A stretch of DNA of 64,000 bases from Roseomonas alba (lineage in GTDB: Bacteria > Pseudomonadota > Alphaproteobacteria > Acetobacterales > Acetobacteraceae), in NCBI RefSeq assembly GCF_019430885.1, contig NZ_JAHYBZ010000005.1:1-64000 (forward strand), given 5' to 3'. The notes beneath the pieces are model-generated. The model saw only the letters and a program-made list of their open reading frames with translations. It did not search any database and had not been told where the DNA came from. The position numbers and the translations under genes were made by a program. Below, one piece after another: positions 26,858 to 35,794 of this stretch. Position 1 is the stretch's first letter. Every line of letters begins with the position of its first letter.

Positions 26858-28090
26858 TCACGGCAGGTTCAGCGTCACCCGATGCGCCGCCCCGGGCGTC
26901 CCCTGCGGCAGGCGCGGCCGCAGCCGGGCCGAAAGCAGATGCACCCCCGGATGTCCCTTTGCTTCGGGCAACTCGGCCGTGGCTTCGGCCAATGGTCCGT
27001 CCTCTCCGCAGAACCCCTGGAGCCAGGCATTCAGCGCCCGCGCAGCCGGCACCGCGCCGTGGCCGCGATGCAGCTCCCGTGCGGCGCGCAGGGACAGGGC
27101 GTGCAGGTACCGGCCCATCCCCAGCACCCAGGGCAGGCGCGCGGCCAGCGCCGCGTCGTTCGTCGCCGTCGGCGCGTGGAAGCGTGGCGGCTTGTGCAGC
27201 GTCGGCGCGAGCACCATCGCCGCGCCATCCGCCCCGCGCGGGATCAGCAGCGTCAGGCCGAGCGTGGCGAGCGTCACCTCCTGCCCCGCGGCCGGATCGC
27301 ATTCCGTCGCGCCGCCGCCGAGCACGTGCAGGCCGGTCTCGGTGCCGTCCTCGCGGCCCTCGATCGCGGCGGCCCAGCCGTCACGGCGGAAGGCGGCGGC
27401 GATGCGTGCGGCCATGACCCAGCCGCCGCCGACCCAGCGCGGTGCGCCCTCGCCGGTCGCGGCCAGCACGCGCGGCCCCGCCAAAGCGAGGAAGCGCGCC
27501 TCCTCGCTGTCTCGCAGGCCGCGCCAGGCGATGTGGCGCGGGCCCTCATGGACGCGGGCGAGGTCGCGCTTGCCCGGCAGCGCGGGCCAGTCCGGCAGGT
27601 CCAGCAGATCGGGCGCGGCATGCGCCACCACCGGGACGAAAGCACCCGCGCCGGCAGCGGCGAGGCCGCGCAGCGCCAGGATGTCGTCCGGCCCCGCGCC
27701 GAACGCCTGGTCCATCAGCAGCAGGCCGAAGGGCTCCTCGGCGCCGAGCCCTTCATCCCACAGCAGCGCGGCGATCTCGCTGTCCGCCGGGTCCTGCACG
27801 CTGCGCACATCGCGCACCAGTTCGCGCGGCGTCAGCGGCATCAGCTTCACGACCACCGGCGCTTCGGTTTGCGCCTCGACCAGGCGATGCAGCGCGCGCC
27901 AGGACGCCTCGAGCGCGACGAAGCGCGGGTGGTTGCGGATCGCCGCGGTCATCAGCGCGATCATCGCCTCGACCTTGGCGAAGGCGCGCTCATCGGACCC
28001 GCCGGCGAGCGTCATGCTCGGGCGCGCGGCCTCGGTCGCGGCCAGCACCAGGGCGAGCGGATCCTCGCTTCCATCGACCGTGTCGGGCAT
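26858..28090 (-). CDS. tssC: Orphan type VI secretion sheath large subunit (TssC/VipB-like)
   Basis: 410 residues against about 495 for TssC. Family blocks are in the right order: RFVALEASWRALHRLVEA, SEIAALLWDEGLGAEEPFGLL, FVPVVAHAAPDLLDL, WRGLRDSEEARFLALAGPRVLA, LHKPPRF, LAARLPWVLGMGRYLHAL and ALNAWLQGFCG. TssC pairs with TssB to form the contractile sheath. The N-terminal part and an internal loop are shorter than usual. No tssB, tssK, clpV or other T6SS gene is in the window. The ATG at 28090 has a strong GGAGG site. It is either a remnant or a repurposed sheath-fold protein. Confidence 0.78.
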   Translation of the reverse strand: MPDTVDGSEDPLALVLAATEAARPSMTLAGGSDERAFAKVEAMIALMTAAIRNHPRFVALEASWRALHRLVEAQTEAPVVVKLMPLTPRELVRDVRSVQDPADSEIAALLWDEGLGAEEPFGLLLMDQAFGAGPDDILALRGLAAAGAGAFVPVVAHAAPDLLDLPDWPALPGKRDLARVHEGPRHIAWRGLRDSEEARFLALAGPRVLAATGEGAPRWVGGGWVMAARIAAAFRRDGWAAAIEGREDGTETGLHVLGGGATECDPAAGQEVTLATLGLTLLIPRGADGAAMVLAPTLHKPPRFHAPTATNDAALAARLPWVLGMGRYLHALSLRAARELHRGHGAVPAARALNAWLQGFCGEDGPLAEATAELPEAKGHPGVHLLSARLRPRLPQGTPGAAHRVTLNLP

Positions 28091-28190
28091 CGGGACCTCC
28101 GCTCGCGTTTCAGGGCAGGGTAGCGTGAGGCGCGTAGCCTGTCCCGCCATGGCTTGACGTGCGGCGGCGCACAACGCTGCATGCGGTGAC

Positions 28191-29345
28191 GTGCGCGCTG
28201 ACCTCACCCTCCTCCCCCTCCTCGCCCTCGCGGGCTTCGCCGCCGGCGGCGGCATGCGGCTGCTCGACCCGCTGCTGCCGCTGCTCGCCGCCGACCTCGG
28301 CGTCGGCGTCGCCGCGCTGGCGCCGGTGGTGGCCGGCTTCACCCTGGCCTATGGCGCGGGGCAGCTCGTCACCGGGCCGCTCGGCGACCGCTACGGCAAG
28401 GTGCACGTCGCCTCCTTCGCGCTGGTGCTCTACGGGCTCGGCCTCGCGGTATCGGCCTTTGCGTGGGACCTGTCCTCGATGGTCGTGCTGCGCACGGCGA
28501 CGGGGCTCGTCGCCGGCGCGGTGATCCCGCTCGCCATCGCCTGGATCGGCGACGCCGTGCCTTACGAGGAACGACAGGCGACGATCGGGCGTTTCCTGAC
28601 CGGCATGGTCATGGCGCAGCTCCTGATCGGGCCGATCTCGGGCATGGTCGCGGAGTTCGCTGGCTGGCGCGCCTCCTTCCTGATGCTCGCCGCGCTGGCG
28701 CTGGTGGTGGGCGCGCTGCTGCTGCGCCGGACGCTGCGCATGCCGCCGGAACGGAGCGAGGCGCGCGGCCTTGGCCTCGGCCAATATGCGCGGCTGCTAG
28801 GCGCGCCGGCGGGACGGCGGCTGATGGCCGCGGCGGCGGTGGATGGTCTGGCGCTGTTCGGCGGCGCCTTCCCCTTCACCGGCGCCTATCTGATCGAAAT
28901 CTTCGGCCTCAACGCCGGCGAGGCCGGCCTCGTCGTCGCGGTCTTCGGCCTCGGCTCCTTCCTCTACACGCGGCTCGCCAGGCGCATGGTCGGGCTGCTG
29001 GGCGAGACGGGCCTGATCGCGGTTGGCGGTGCGACGCTGGCGATCGCACTGGCTGGCATCGCCGTGGCGCCGGGCTGGTGGCTGGTCGCGGTGCTCCAGC
29101 TTCCGATGGGCATGGCCTTCTACATGTTCCATGGCGTTCTACAGGCCCGCGCCACCGAGGCCCTGCCCGAGGCCCGCGCGACCGCAGTGTCGGCCTTCGC
29201 CATGGCACTGTTCCTCGGCCAGAGCGTGGGTGCGCTGGCCTTCGGCGCCGTGCTGCACGCGGCGGGATATGGCGCTGTCTTCGCCGGGGCTGCGGCGGTG
29301 GTCGCAGCACTGGCGGCCTGGGTGGCGATGACGCCGGCCCGATAG
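28191..29345 (+). CDS. MFS transporter (drug/sugar efflux type)
   Basis: 384 residues with 12 predicted membrane segments. Motif A between helices 2 and 3 is GPLGDRYGKVHV, and an acid-rich loop VPYEERQATIGR follows helix 4. It belongs to the smaller proton-antiport exporters (AraJ/CmlA-like). Substrate unknown. The GTG at 28191 begins MRADLTLLPLLALAG; no strong ribosome site is visible. It is divergent from the TssC-like gene, with 100 bp between starts. Confidence 0.85.
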   Translation: MRADLTLLPLLALAGFAAGGGMRLLDPLLPLLAADLGVGVAALAPVVAGFTLAYGAGQLVTGPLGDRYGKVHVASFALVLYGLGLAVSAFAWDLSSMVVLRTATGLVAGAVIPLAIAWIGDAVPYEERQATIGRFLTGMVMAQLLIGPISGMVAEFAGWRASFLMLAALALVVGALLLRRTLRMPPERSEARGLGLGQYARLLGAPAGRRLMAAAAVDGLALFGGAFPFTGAYLIEIFGLNAGEAGLVVAVFGLGSFLYTRLARRMVGLLGETGLIAVGGATLAIALAGIAVAPGWWLVAVLQLPMGMAFYMFHGVLQARATEALPEARATAVSAFAMALFLGQSVGALAFGAVLHAAGYGAVFAGAAAVVAALAAWVAMTPAR

Positions 29346-29397
29346 GACTGGTGCCGCACTTCAGAAATTGCCGTCCGGCGACTTCCGGGACCGGCCT

Positions 29398-29625
29398 TCA
29401 GTCGGCGGCGTCTTCGTCCTCGCCTTCAACCATCGCCGCCTTCAGCTGCTCGGTGCTGATCAGCAGGATCTTGCGCGCATCGAGGATCTGCGGCGCCTGA
29501 TGCTGCAATTCCTCCCAGCGTTCCTCGACCGCATCGAGGGCGGCATCGAGATCGGCAAAGGTCTCGATCTCGGGCGCGGCGCCGGCGGCGCGCCAGCGCA
29601 GATGGACGGGGCCTTGGGTGGTCAT
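29398..29625 (-). CDS. Small acidic protein, unknown
   Basis: 75 residues, no signal peptide. It contains TFADLDAALDAVEERWEELQ and ends in an acidic tail GEDEDAAD. It probably forms a helical hairpin. The ATG at 29625 lies in a short gap between the MFS exporter and the oxidoreductase. Codon usage fits neighbouring genes. I recognise no family. Confidence 0.55.
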   Translation of the reverse strand: MTTQGPVHLRWRAAGAAPEIETFADLDAALDAVEERWEELQHQAPQILDARKILLISTEQLKAAMVEGEDEDAAD

Positions 29626-29689
29626 GGCTCGGCTGCCTGCGGTGCTTGTGAAGGGGGGCCTGGATAGGGGCTTCCGCCGCCGACGTCCA

Positions 29690-30700
29690 TCAGGCGATGC
29701 CTTCCAGCACCACCTTGCCGATCATCGTCCCGCTCTCGACCAGCGCGTGCGCCTGACGCAGGCGCGCCGCGGTCATGGGGCCGAGGTTGCGCGTCATGGT
29801 GCTGCGCAGCCGGCCATGGTCCACCAGATCGGCCACCGCATCCAGCAGGTGGTGCTGTTCGATCATGTCGGGCGTGCCGAACATCGGGCGGGTGAACATC
29901 AGCTCCCAATGCAGGGAGACCGATTTCGGCATGAGCTGCCGCGCGTCGATCGGCGCCTGGCTTTCGATCAGCACCACCGCGCCCTGCGGCGCCACCGAGG
30001 CAACGATCTGGTCCCAGTTCCGCGCCGTCGTGTTGGTGGAGAAGACATAGCGCGGCTTCACGCCGAGGGCCTTGAGCTGAGCGGGAATATCCTCCCGATG
30101 GTCGACGATGTGGTGCGCGCCCAGATCGCGGCACCAGGCCGCGGTTTCGGGGCGGGAGGCGGTGGCGATCACCGTCAGCGCGGTGCGCTGCCGCGCGATC
30201 TGGATGACCATGGACCCGACGCCGCCGGCACCACCCACCACGAGCAGCGCCTGGCCCTCCCCATCGCCTTCGCGCAGACCGAGCCGGTCATGCAGCCCCT
30301 CCCACGCGGTGATGGCAGTGAGCGGCATGGCCGCGGCCTCGGCGAAAGACAGGCTGTGCGGCTTGCGCCCGACAATGCGTTCGTCAACGAGCTGGAACTC
30401 GGCATTGCTGCCGGGGCGGGTCACGACGCCGGCGTAGAAGATCTCGTCGCCGGCCTGGAACAGGGTGCATAGCGGACCCACCGCACGCACCACCCCCGCC
30501 GCATCGAAGCCGAGGATGCGCGGGCCGTCTTTCGGCTCCTCGCTGCGCCGTCGCTTGGTATCGACGGGATTCACCGAGACGGCATGGATCTCGACGAGCA
30601 TGTCGTGCCCCTCGGGGGCGAGCGGCGCGGGAATGTCGAGGTCGAGCAAGGCCTCTGCGTCGTCCACCGGAAGGCACTTCGTAAAACCGATGGCTTTCAT
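29690..30700 (-). CDS. Zinc-binding-type alcohol dehydrogenase/quinone oxidoreductase (MDR family)
   Basis: 336 residues of the medium-chain reductase fold. A GroES-like N-domain has HAVSVNPVDTKRR and GFDAAGVV, and the NADPH-binding Rossmann domain has GGAGGVGSMVIQIAR. The catalytic zinc Cys and His ligands of classical ADHs are missing, so it belongs with zinc-free quinone/enone reductases (YhdH/ZADH2-like). The ATG at 30700 has GGAGGATGCC upstream. Its physiological substrate is unknown. Confidence 0.85.
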   Translation of the reverse strand: MKAIGFTKCLPVDDAEALLDLDIPAPLAPEGHDMLVEIHAVSVNPVDTKRRRSEEPKDGPRILGFDAAGVVRAVGPLCTLFQAGDEIFYAGVVTRPGSNAEFQLVDERIVGRKPHSLSFAEAAAMPLTAITAWEGLHDRLGLREGDGEGQALLVVGGAGGVGSMVIQIARQRTALTVIATASRPETAAWCRDLGAHHIVDHREDIPAQLKALGVKPRYVFSTNTTARNWDQIVASVAPQGAVVLIESQAPIDARQLMPKSVSLHWELMFTRPMFGTPDMIEQHHLLDAVADLVDHGRLRSTMTRNLGPMTAARLRQAHALVESGTMIGKVVLEGIA

Positions 30701-30749
30701 GGCATCCTCCGCCGCTTGGTTGCGATGGGTATAGCCGGGGTTGGGCCGC

Positions 30750-30774
30750 GGTTGGAGGGGCTAGCCCCTCAACC
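30750..30774. repeat. Short relic of the intergenic repeat family, copy 5
   Basis: GGTTGGAGGGGC-TA-GCCCCTCAACC is a hairpin with one bulged base. It is followed by a C-rich linker CGCCCCCCGAGCGGACCTCG, the order seen at the ends of the longer copies. No opposite end is clear before the YgjP-like stop at 30887. Confidence 0.5.
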
Positions 30775-30886
30775 GCCCCCCGAGCGGACCTCGCCATTCG
30801 GTACGTTGGACGACAACCACGCATTCGGCGCGGGGGCGGGCGGCGGCGCTGAATCCGCCAACGGTGCGGGGGGGACCCGCCCGCGA

Positions 30887-31618
30887 TCACCCCACGCGCA
30901 GAAGCGCCGGGCCGTTGTCCCGCAGCCAGTCCTGTGCGGCTTCGCGGTTCGGCGTCAGGCTTTCCACATGCGCCCAGAAGCGTGGCGAGTGGTTCAGCTC
31001 GCGCAGATGCGCGACCTCATGCGCCACGACGTAGTCGAGCACCCAGTCCGGCGTCATCACCAGGCGCCAGGAAAAGGCGAGCGTCCCGTCCGGCGCGCAG
31101 GATCCCCAACGGCTGCGGGTGTCCTTCATCCGGAAGGCGCGGATCTTGACGCCGAGCGTCGCGGCATGGCCTTCGGCGAGCACGATGATGCGCCGCTTCG
31201 CCTCGGCGCGCATGAAGTCCTTCACGCGGCGGGCGAGGAATTCCGGCTGGCCGGAGACGACGATCGACGCGCCGTCCATGAAAGCGCCACCGCGCGCAGA
31301 GGTGTCGTGGCGGATGACATGCGGCGTACCGCCGAGCATCACCTCGGCGCCGGGAATGAACTCGACGGGCGGCGCGAGCGCGGCCAGGCGTTGCATCACC
31401 CAGGCGGCATGCGTCGTCAGCAGGGCCATGCCCGCGCGGCGCGGTTCGCGCATCGGCAGCGTCACCACCACCTCGCCGGCGCGCGGGTCGATGCGAATGC
31501 TGACGCGGCGCGCGCGGGTGGACCGGCACCAGCGCACCGGGCAATCCACCGGCGTACCGAGGATGCTCGGACGCAGCACGACGGTTTCCGAATCGGGGGA
31601 AATCATACTGCCGAACAT
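30887..31618 (-). CDS. YgjP-like metallopeptidase (M48-related, DUF45)
   Basis: 243 residues. The zinc site is HEVAHLRELNHSPRFW (about residues 195-210): HExxH plus a third His in NHSPRFW, the diagnostic arrangement of the YgjP/DUF45 family. It is preceded by the conserved MKDTRSRWGSC and LAFSWRLVMTPDWVLDYVV. A cytosolic metal-dependent peptidase is likely; substrates are unknown. The start is at ATG 31618, or four codons further in at 31606. It is divergent from a DMT transporter gene with 64 bp between. Confidence 0.85.
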   Translation of the reverse strand: MFGSMISPDSETVVLRPSILGTPVDCPVRWCRSTRARRVSIRIDPRAGEVVVTLPMREPRRAGMALLTTHAAWVMQRLAALAPPVEFIPGAEVMLGGTPHVIRHDTSARGGAFMDGASIVVSGQPEFLARRVKDFMRAEAKRRIIVLAEGHAATLGVKIRAFRMKDTRSRWGSCAPDGTLAFSWRLVMTPDWVLDYVVAHEVAHLRELNHSPRFWAHVESLTPNREAAQDWLRDNGPALLRVG

Positions 31619-31682
31619 GGCGCAGTGACGTGCCCGGGTTCAACTGCTTGACAGGCTTCTTCGCACATCGCCGAGTGCATGC

Positions 31683-32564
31683 ATGACCGACGCCTTGCGC
31701 ATGCTGCCGCCGCTTGTCCTGCTCGGCTCGTTGTGGGGTGTGACGCCGGTGTTCGTGAAGCACCTGGGCAGCATCGGCTGGCCACCGCTGATGATCGCGG
31801 TGTTCGGCGCCCTCGGTAGCTCCGTGATCCTGGTCGCGCTGTGCCGCCTGCGCGGGCTGCGCGTGCCGCTGGATGGACGGCATCTGCGCTACTATGCGGT
31901 GTCGGGGCTGTTCGGCATGGCGCTCGCGAACCTCGTCGGCTTCACAAGCCTGCAGCACATCCCAGCCGGCTTCTTCGCCATGCTGGTGCCGCTGTCGCCC
32001 ATGATCACCGTGATGGTCGCCGCGCTGATCGGTGCCGAGCGCGCAACGCCACGACGCCTCCTGGGCACGGCGATCGGACTCGCGGGCGTGCTGCTGGCGA
32101 TGAGCCCGGGCGCCGCATTGCCGGATCGGTCCGTGCTGGGCTGGGCGCTGCTCGCGGCGCTGACGCCGGTCTGCTACGCGATCGCGAACCTGTTCGCGGC
32201 GCGGCTGGCGCCACCGGGCACGCCGGCGCCGGCACTCGCCACCGGCACGCTGGCGACGGCAGGCTTGCAGGTCGCGATCTTCGCGATGCTGCTCGGGCAA
32301 TTCCGGTTGCCGCCAGCGGAAGGGCTGCCCGTATCGCTGTTGCAGATCCTGGTCATGGCCGGCGCCTTCCTGCTGTGGTTCCGCTGCCTGTCCACACTGG
32401 GCGGCGTGGTCACGTCGCAGAGCGGCTACGTCATCACCCTGACCGGCATGGCCTGGGGCTGGCTGCTGTTCGGCGAGAGACCGGGCGCGCTGACCATCCC
32501 GGCGGCGATGATGGTGCTGGCGGGACTGGCGCTGGTGACGGTGCCGGGGCGCGCGCGGCTGTAG
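31683..32564 (+). CDS. DMT superfamily transporter (EamA domain pair)
   Basis: 293 residues with ten membrane segments arranged as two EamA repeats (about residues 10-140 and 152-288). The family exports amino acids, purines or other metabolites; the substrate cannot be told from sequence. The ATG at 31683 starts MTDALRMLPPLVLLGSLWG. It converges on the cupin operon across a repeat element. Confidence 0.85.
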   Translation: MTDALRMLPPLVLLGSLWGVTPVFVKHLGSIGWPPLMIAVFGALGSSVILVALCRLRGLRVPLDGRHLRYYAVSGLFGMALANLVGFTSLQHIPAGFFAMLVPLSPMITVMVAALIGAERATPRRLLGTAIGLAGVLLAMSPGAALPDRSVLGWALLAALTPVCYAIANLFAARLAPPGTPAPALATGTLATAGLQVAIFAMLLGQFRLPPAEGLPVSLLQILVMAGAFLLWFRCLSTLGGVVTSQSGYVITLTGMAWGWLLFGERPGALTIPAAMMVLAGLALVTVPGRARL

Positions 32565-32574
32565 GGGCGGTAGG

Positions 32575-32825
32575 AACCGGAAAGGGCTTTGGGCCTCTCC
32601 CCACCAAAGGCCCGAGGCCTTTGGAAACCATCACCTGGCGCTGCGCGGAAAGACGCTCTGCAACGACGCAAGAATGCGCTGTGCCCGGCGCCCGGATCCC
32701 TGATCGGGCATGCGTGCCCGCATCATACCGGTGCGCCCGTCATGTCCCGCGCCAGGTGCCGGCGGTCCAGGCCGCACTGCGGCCTGGCGGGGTGAGGTTC
32801 GGAGAGGGGCGGCGCCCCTCTCCAA
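32575..32825. repeat. Intergenic inverted-end repeat, copy 6
   Basis: The left end is degenerate: GGAAAGGGC-TTT-GGGCCTCTCC, then CCACCAAAGGCCC-GAGGCCTTTGGAAACC and CCTGGCGC. The right end (about 32745-32822) has GCGCCAGG, CTGGCGGGGTGAGG and a full GGAGAGGGGC-GGC-GCCCCTCTCC hairpin. It fills the gap between two converging genes, within about 10 bp of both stops. It lacks a supported gene. Confidence 0.7.
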
Positions 32826-32831
32826 TCGCCC

Positions 32832-33146
32832 TCACCCGATCAGATGCTTGATCTCGGTCTCGACAAAGGCGAAGGGCGTCTCGCCGTCATTGACCACGTT
32901 GTGCTCGATCCCGGCGAGGCGAGCATAGGCCACGCCGTCCTTGATTTCCGCCCGCATGGTCTTGCCTTCCGGCAGTTCAATCAGCATCGACCCGTCTGTG
33001 ACCGGCACGACGACATAGGCCATGCCATGGCGATGCCACCCGGTCTCGGACCCGGGCGGGAAGTCCCACCGCGTCACGCGGACATTGTCGTCATCCACCT
33101 GCACGGTGGCGATGGCGGGGGCGCGGCAGCGAAGCGGTTCGTTCAT
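32832..33146 (-). CDS. Cupin domain protein
   Basis: 104 residues, a single cupin barrel. The first metal-binding motif is GWHRHGMAYVVVP (His-x-His) and the second half contains LAGIEHNVVND. Small cupins of this type bind a metal and act on small carbonyl or acid substrates. The ATG start overlaps the upstream stop by one base (TGATG), so it is coupled to the dihydrodipicolinate-synthase-like gene. That suggests the two work on the same intermediate. Confidence 0.85.
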   Translation of the reverse strand: MNEPLRCRAPAIATVQVDDDNVRVTRWDFPPGSETGWHRHGMAYVVVPVTDGSMLIELPEGKTMRAEIKDGVAYARLAGIEHNVVNDGETPFAFVETEIKHLIG

Positions 33147-34084
33147 CACTCGGCCGCCTTCGCCTGGGAGAGACCGGGCAGCGGAATAGCGCCCGCTGCG
33201 TCCCACGCCGCCCACACCTTGTCCGCCTGTTCCTGCGTCAGCGGCAGGTGCGGCGGACGGATCACGCGCCAGCCGGCATCGCCGGTGCTGCGCGCGATGA
33301 TCTCGCGCAGGCCGGGGATCAGCGGAACGGAGGTCGCGGCCCGGCGCGTCGCGGTCAGCGTCGCCTGCGCGGCATCCGCCTCGGGGCCCGTGCGCTTCGC
33401 ATAGACGATGCCACCCCAATGGGAGTTCGCATTCGACGCGGCGGTGATGCAGCCCGCGCCGCCCTCGGCGAGGATCTGCTGGAGGAATTCGTCGCTGCCC
33501 GAATAGACCTCGAAGCCATCCGCGGCGAAGGCCTTCACCATGGCGAGCATGTTCGCGTAGTCGCCGGAAGAATCCTTCACGCCCTTGATGGTTCCCGGGA
33601 AGGCCTTGATCAGCCGGCCCAGAAGATCCAGCGAGAAGGGCACCGCCGATTGCTGCGGAAAGTGGTATAGATAGATCTTCACCCCGCCGCCGACGCGCTG
33701 CACGACTTCGCTGAAATAGGCGAACAGCCCGTCATCGTTCGGCCCCTTGTAGTAGAAGGGCGGCAGCATCAGCACGCCAGGGCAGCCGGCGTCGCGCGCA
33801 TGCTTCGTCAGTTCCACGGAGTCGGTCAGCGAGGCACAGCCGGTGCCGGGCATCATCTTCGCCGCCGGGATGCCGCGGGCGATCAGGCCCTCGAGGATCG
33901 ACTTGCGCTCATGCAGGCCGAAGGAATTGGCCTCGCCGGTCGTGCCGAGCACGCCGAGCCCGTTGCAGCCATTCGCGAGCAGCCACTTCGCGTGCGCCGC
34001 CATGCGGTCGAGGTCGGGCGTCAGGTCCGGGCCCATCGCCGTCAGCACCGCGGCGTTCACGCCGCCATAGATCGCGTCCTTCAT
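33146..34084 (-). CDS. Dihydrodipicolinate synthase/N-acetylneuraminate lyase family aldolase
   Basis: 312 residues of the class I aldolase TIM barrel. The substrate-binding [10 protein letters not shown], the tyrosine in IYLYHFPQQ and the Schiff-base lysine in [10 protein letters not shown] are all visible. It is probably not the housekeeping DapA: the family also includes keto-sugar dehydratases and hydroxy-keto-acid aldolases, and the attached cupin and YcgN genes are not lysine genes. The ATG at 34084 overlaps the ycgN-like stop by four bases. It is cytosolic; the substrate is unknown. Confidence 0.82.
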   Translation of the reverse strand: MKDAIYGGVNAAVLTAMGPDLTPDLDRMAAHAKWLLANGCNGLGVLGTTGEANSFGLHERKSILEGLIARGIPAAKMMPGTGCASLTDSVELTKHARDAGCPGVLMLPPFYYKGPNDDGLFAYFSEVVQRVGGGVKIYLYHFPQQSAVPFSLDLLGRLIKAFPGTIKGVKDSSGDYANMLAMVKAFAADGFEVYSGSDEFLQQILAEGGAGCITAASNANSHWGGIVYAKRTGPEADAAQATLTATRRAATSVPLIPGLREIIARSTGDAGWRVIRPPHLPLTQEQADKVWAAWDAAGAIPLPGLSQAKAAE

Positions 34085-34560
34085 CCCGGTCTCCTCCGGC
34101 TCTTCGCCCCGGCAGGCCAACGGCCCGGCCAGGCGACGACATGGTCCTCGAAATCGCCTGCCTCGCGTTCCGGGACCGTGCGGCCCCGGACCGAGACGCC
34201 CGCTTCATGCACGGTTTCCGGGCTGCCGGAAACCAGGGGATGCCACCAGGGCAGGTCGCGGCCCTCGGCCAAGAGGCGATAGGCGCAGGTCGGCGGCAGC
34301 CAATCGATCGCGGCCACGCGCTTCGGTGTCAGCTTTACGCAGTCCGGCACGCGCTTCTTGCGGTTCTCATAGTCCTTGCACTGGCAGGACTGACCATCCA
34401 GCAGCCGGCAGCCGACGTTCGTGAAGGCGAGGCGGTCGGTATCCTCGTCGCGCAGTTTGTGCAGGCAGCAGCGGCCGCAGCCGTCGCACAGGCTCTCCCA
34501 TTCCGCCCTCGACATGGCGTCGAGCGGCTTGGTGCGCCAGAAGGAAGGGGTATCGGTCAC
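34081..34560 (-). CDS. YcgN family cysteine-cluster protein
   Basis: 159 residues. Cys-rich motif [12 protein letters not shown] (about residues 25-36) is followed by [17 protein letters not shown] and LPPTCAYR, the eight-Cys pattern of UPF0260/YcgN (CxxCxxCC family), thought to bind zinc or an iron-sulfur cluster. Function unknown. It is the first gene of a three-gene minus-strand operon with the aldolase and cupin. It starts at ATG 34560. Confidence 0.88.
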   Translation of the reverse strand: MTDTPSFWRTKPLDAMSRAEWESLCDGCGRCCLHKLRDEDTDRLAFTNVGCRLLDGQSCQCKDYENRKKRVPDCVKLTPKRVAAIDWLPPTCAYRLLAEGRDLPWWHPLVSGSPETVHEAGVSVRGRTVPEREAGDFEDHVVAWPGRWPAGAKSRRRPG

Positions 34561-34651
34561 CGCGCCAGTCTAGAGCATCTTTCGACCGAACGGCACCGGC
34601 CCGGCGTGCCTGAAAATGCGCTCCGGACCGGCGCGGCGCTCCAGGGCGGCG

Positions 34652-35602
34652 TCAGCCGATCAGGAACCACTCGGCGGAAACCGTCGCGACATCGACGCCG
34701 ATCAGCAATACGGCAATGTCGTTCGCCGACATCAGAGTCTGTGTCGCATCGCCCGTCGCGGAGACGATCAGCGCATCCCGGATCGCGGCCGAACTCACGA
34801 CAAGGTCGTCGCCATCACCCGACACGTCGCCGCTGAAGTCGAGGATGATGTCGAAATGCCCGGCCTCGGGCGTGAGATAGAAGGCGTCGGGCCCCGCCCC
34901 GCCGAACAGGAGGTCGTCGCCCGGCCCGCCATCGATCGCGTCGCCGCCATCGCCGCCGATCAGCACATCGTTGCCGGCATTGCCCTGCAGGATGTCCGCC
35001 CCGGCCCCGCCGTCGATCGTGTCGTTATCCGTGCCGCCGAGGATGCTGTCGGTGCCGTCCTCACCCAGCAATAGGTCGTTGCCGGCCTGGCCCAGAAGGG
35101 TGTCGGCGTCGATCCCGCCCAACACCGTGTCGTCCCCCCAGCCGGCCTGGGCCAGGTCGCGCCCGTTGCCGAGCAGGACGAGGTTGGCTCCGGCGCTGCC
35201 ATAGGCGAGATCGTCGCCGGCGCCCGCGTCGATCACGTCGGCCGCGGTGTCCGCGCCCGCGTTGAGCAGGTCGTTTCCCTCACCGCCGATGAGCAGGTCG
35301 GCCCCGGTGCCACCCCAGAGGGAGTCGGCACCGGCATCGCCCTGCAGGATGTCGTCGCCATCCGCGCCCAGGAGGGAATCATTGCCTGCCCCTCCCGTGA
35401 GCGTATCCGCGCCCGCGCCGCCATTCATGGAATCCCTGCCGGTGCCGCCGATACCGAAATCGTTGCCCGGCCCGCCCAGGATCAGGTCGCCAGAATTGCC
35501 CGCCACCAGCACGTCATTGCCATCGAGGCCATTGAGCGTGTCGGCATGGCCGGTGTCGTTAAACAGCGTGTCGTCGCCGGTGGTGCTGCCAGGGATTGCC
35601 AC
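34652..35602 (-). CDS. RTX-type calcium-binding protein
   Basis: 316 residues. About twenty nonapeptide repeats of the GGxGxDxLx type fill residues 15-250 (for example GGAGADTLTGGAGNDSLLG), forming a calcium beta-roll. A C-terminal domain ending VSAEWFLIG follows and may hold the type I secretion signal. There is no catalytic domain and no Sec signal. GTG at 35602 is preferred because AGAGG lies 8 bp upstream; an ATG 20 codons earlier lacks a ribosome site. No dedicated type I ABC exporter is in the window, so export would use a distant system. Confidence 0.85.
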   Translation of the reverse strand: MAIPGSTTGDDTLFNDTGHADTLNGLDGNDVLVAGNSGDLILGGPGNDFGIGGTGRDSMNGGAGADTLTGGAGNDSLLGADGDDILQGDAGADSLWGGTGADLLIGGEGNDLLNAGADTAADVIDAGAGDDLAYGSAGANLVLLGNGRDLAQAGWGDDTVLGGIDADTLLGQAGNDLLLGEDGTDSILGGTDNDTIDGGAGADILQGNAGNDVLIGGDGGDAIDGGPGDDLLFGGAGPDAFYLTPEAGHFDIILDFSGDVSGDGDDLVVSSAAIRDALIVSATGDATQTLMSANDIAVLLIGVDVATVSAEWFLIG

Positions 35603-35794
35603 GGTCGTACCTCTGCCATCGCTGCGTCCGACAGCCGCACTGCAGGATCGCAAGCCCGGCATGGCATCAGAGGCGGCTGATAAAGGATGCGTCTTCCATC
35701 ACAGATTGCATAGGAGCGTAACATTTTCCATCCGTTCCGGATGCTGCTTCGCCTGAAGGCTGGCCGTCCGACCGCGCCCGCCCTATAGCGCGGC

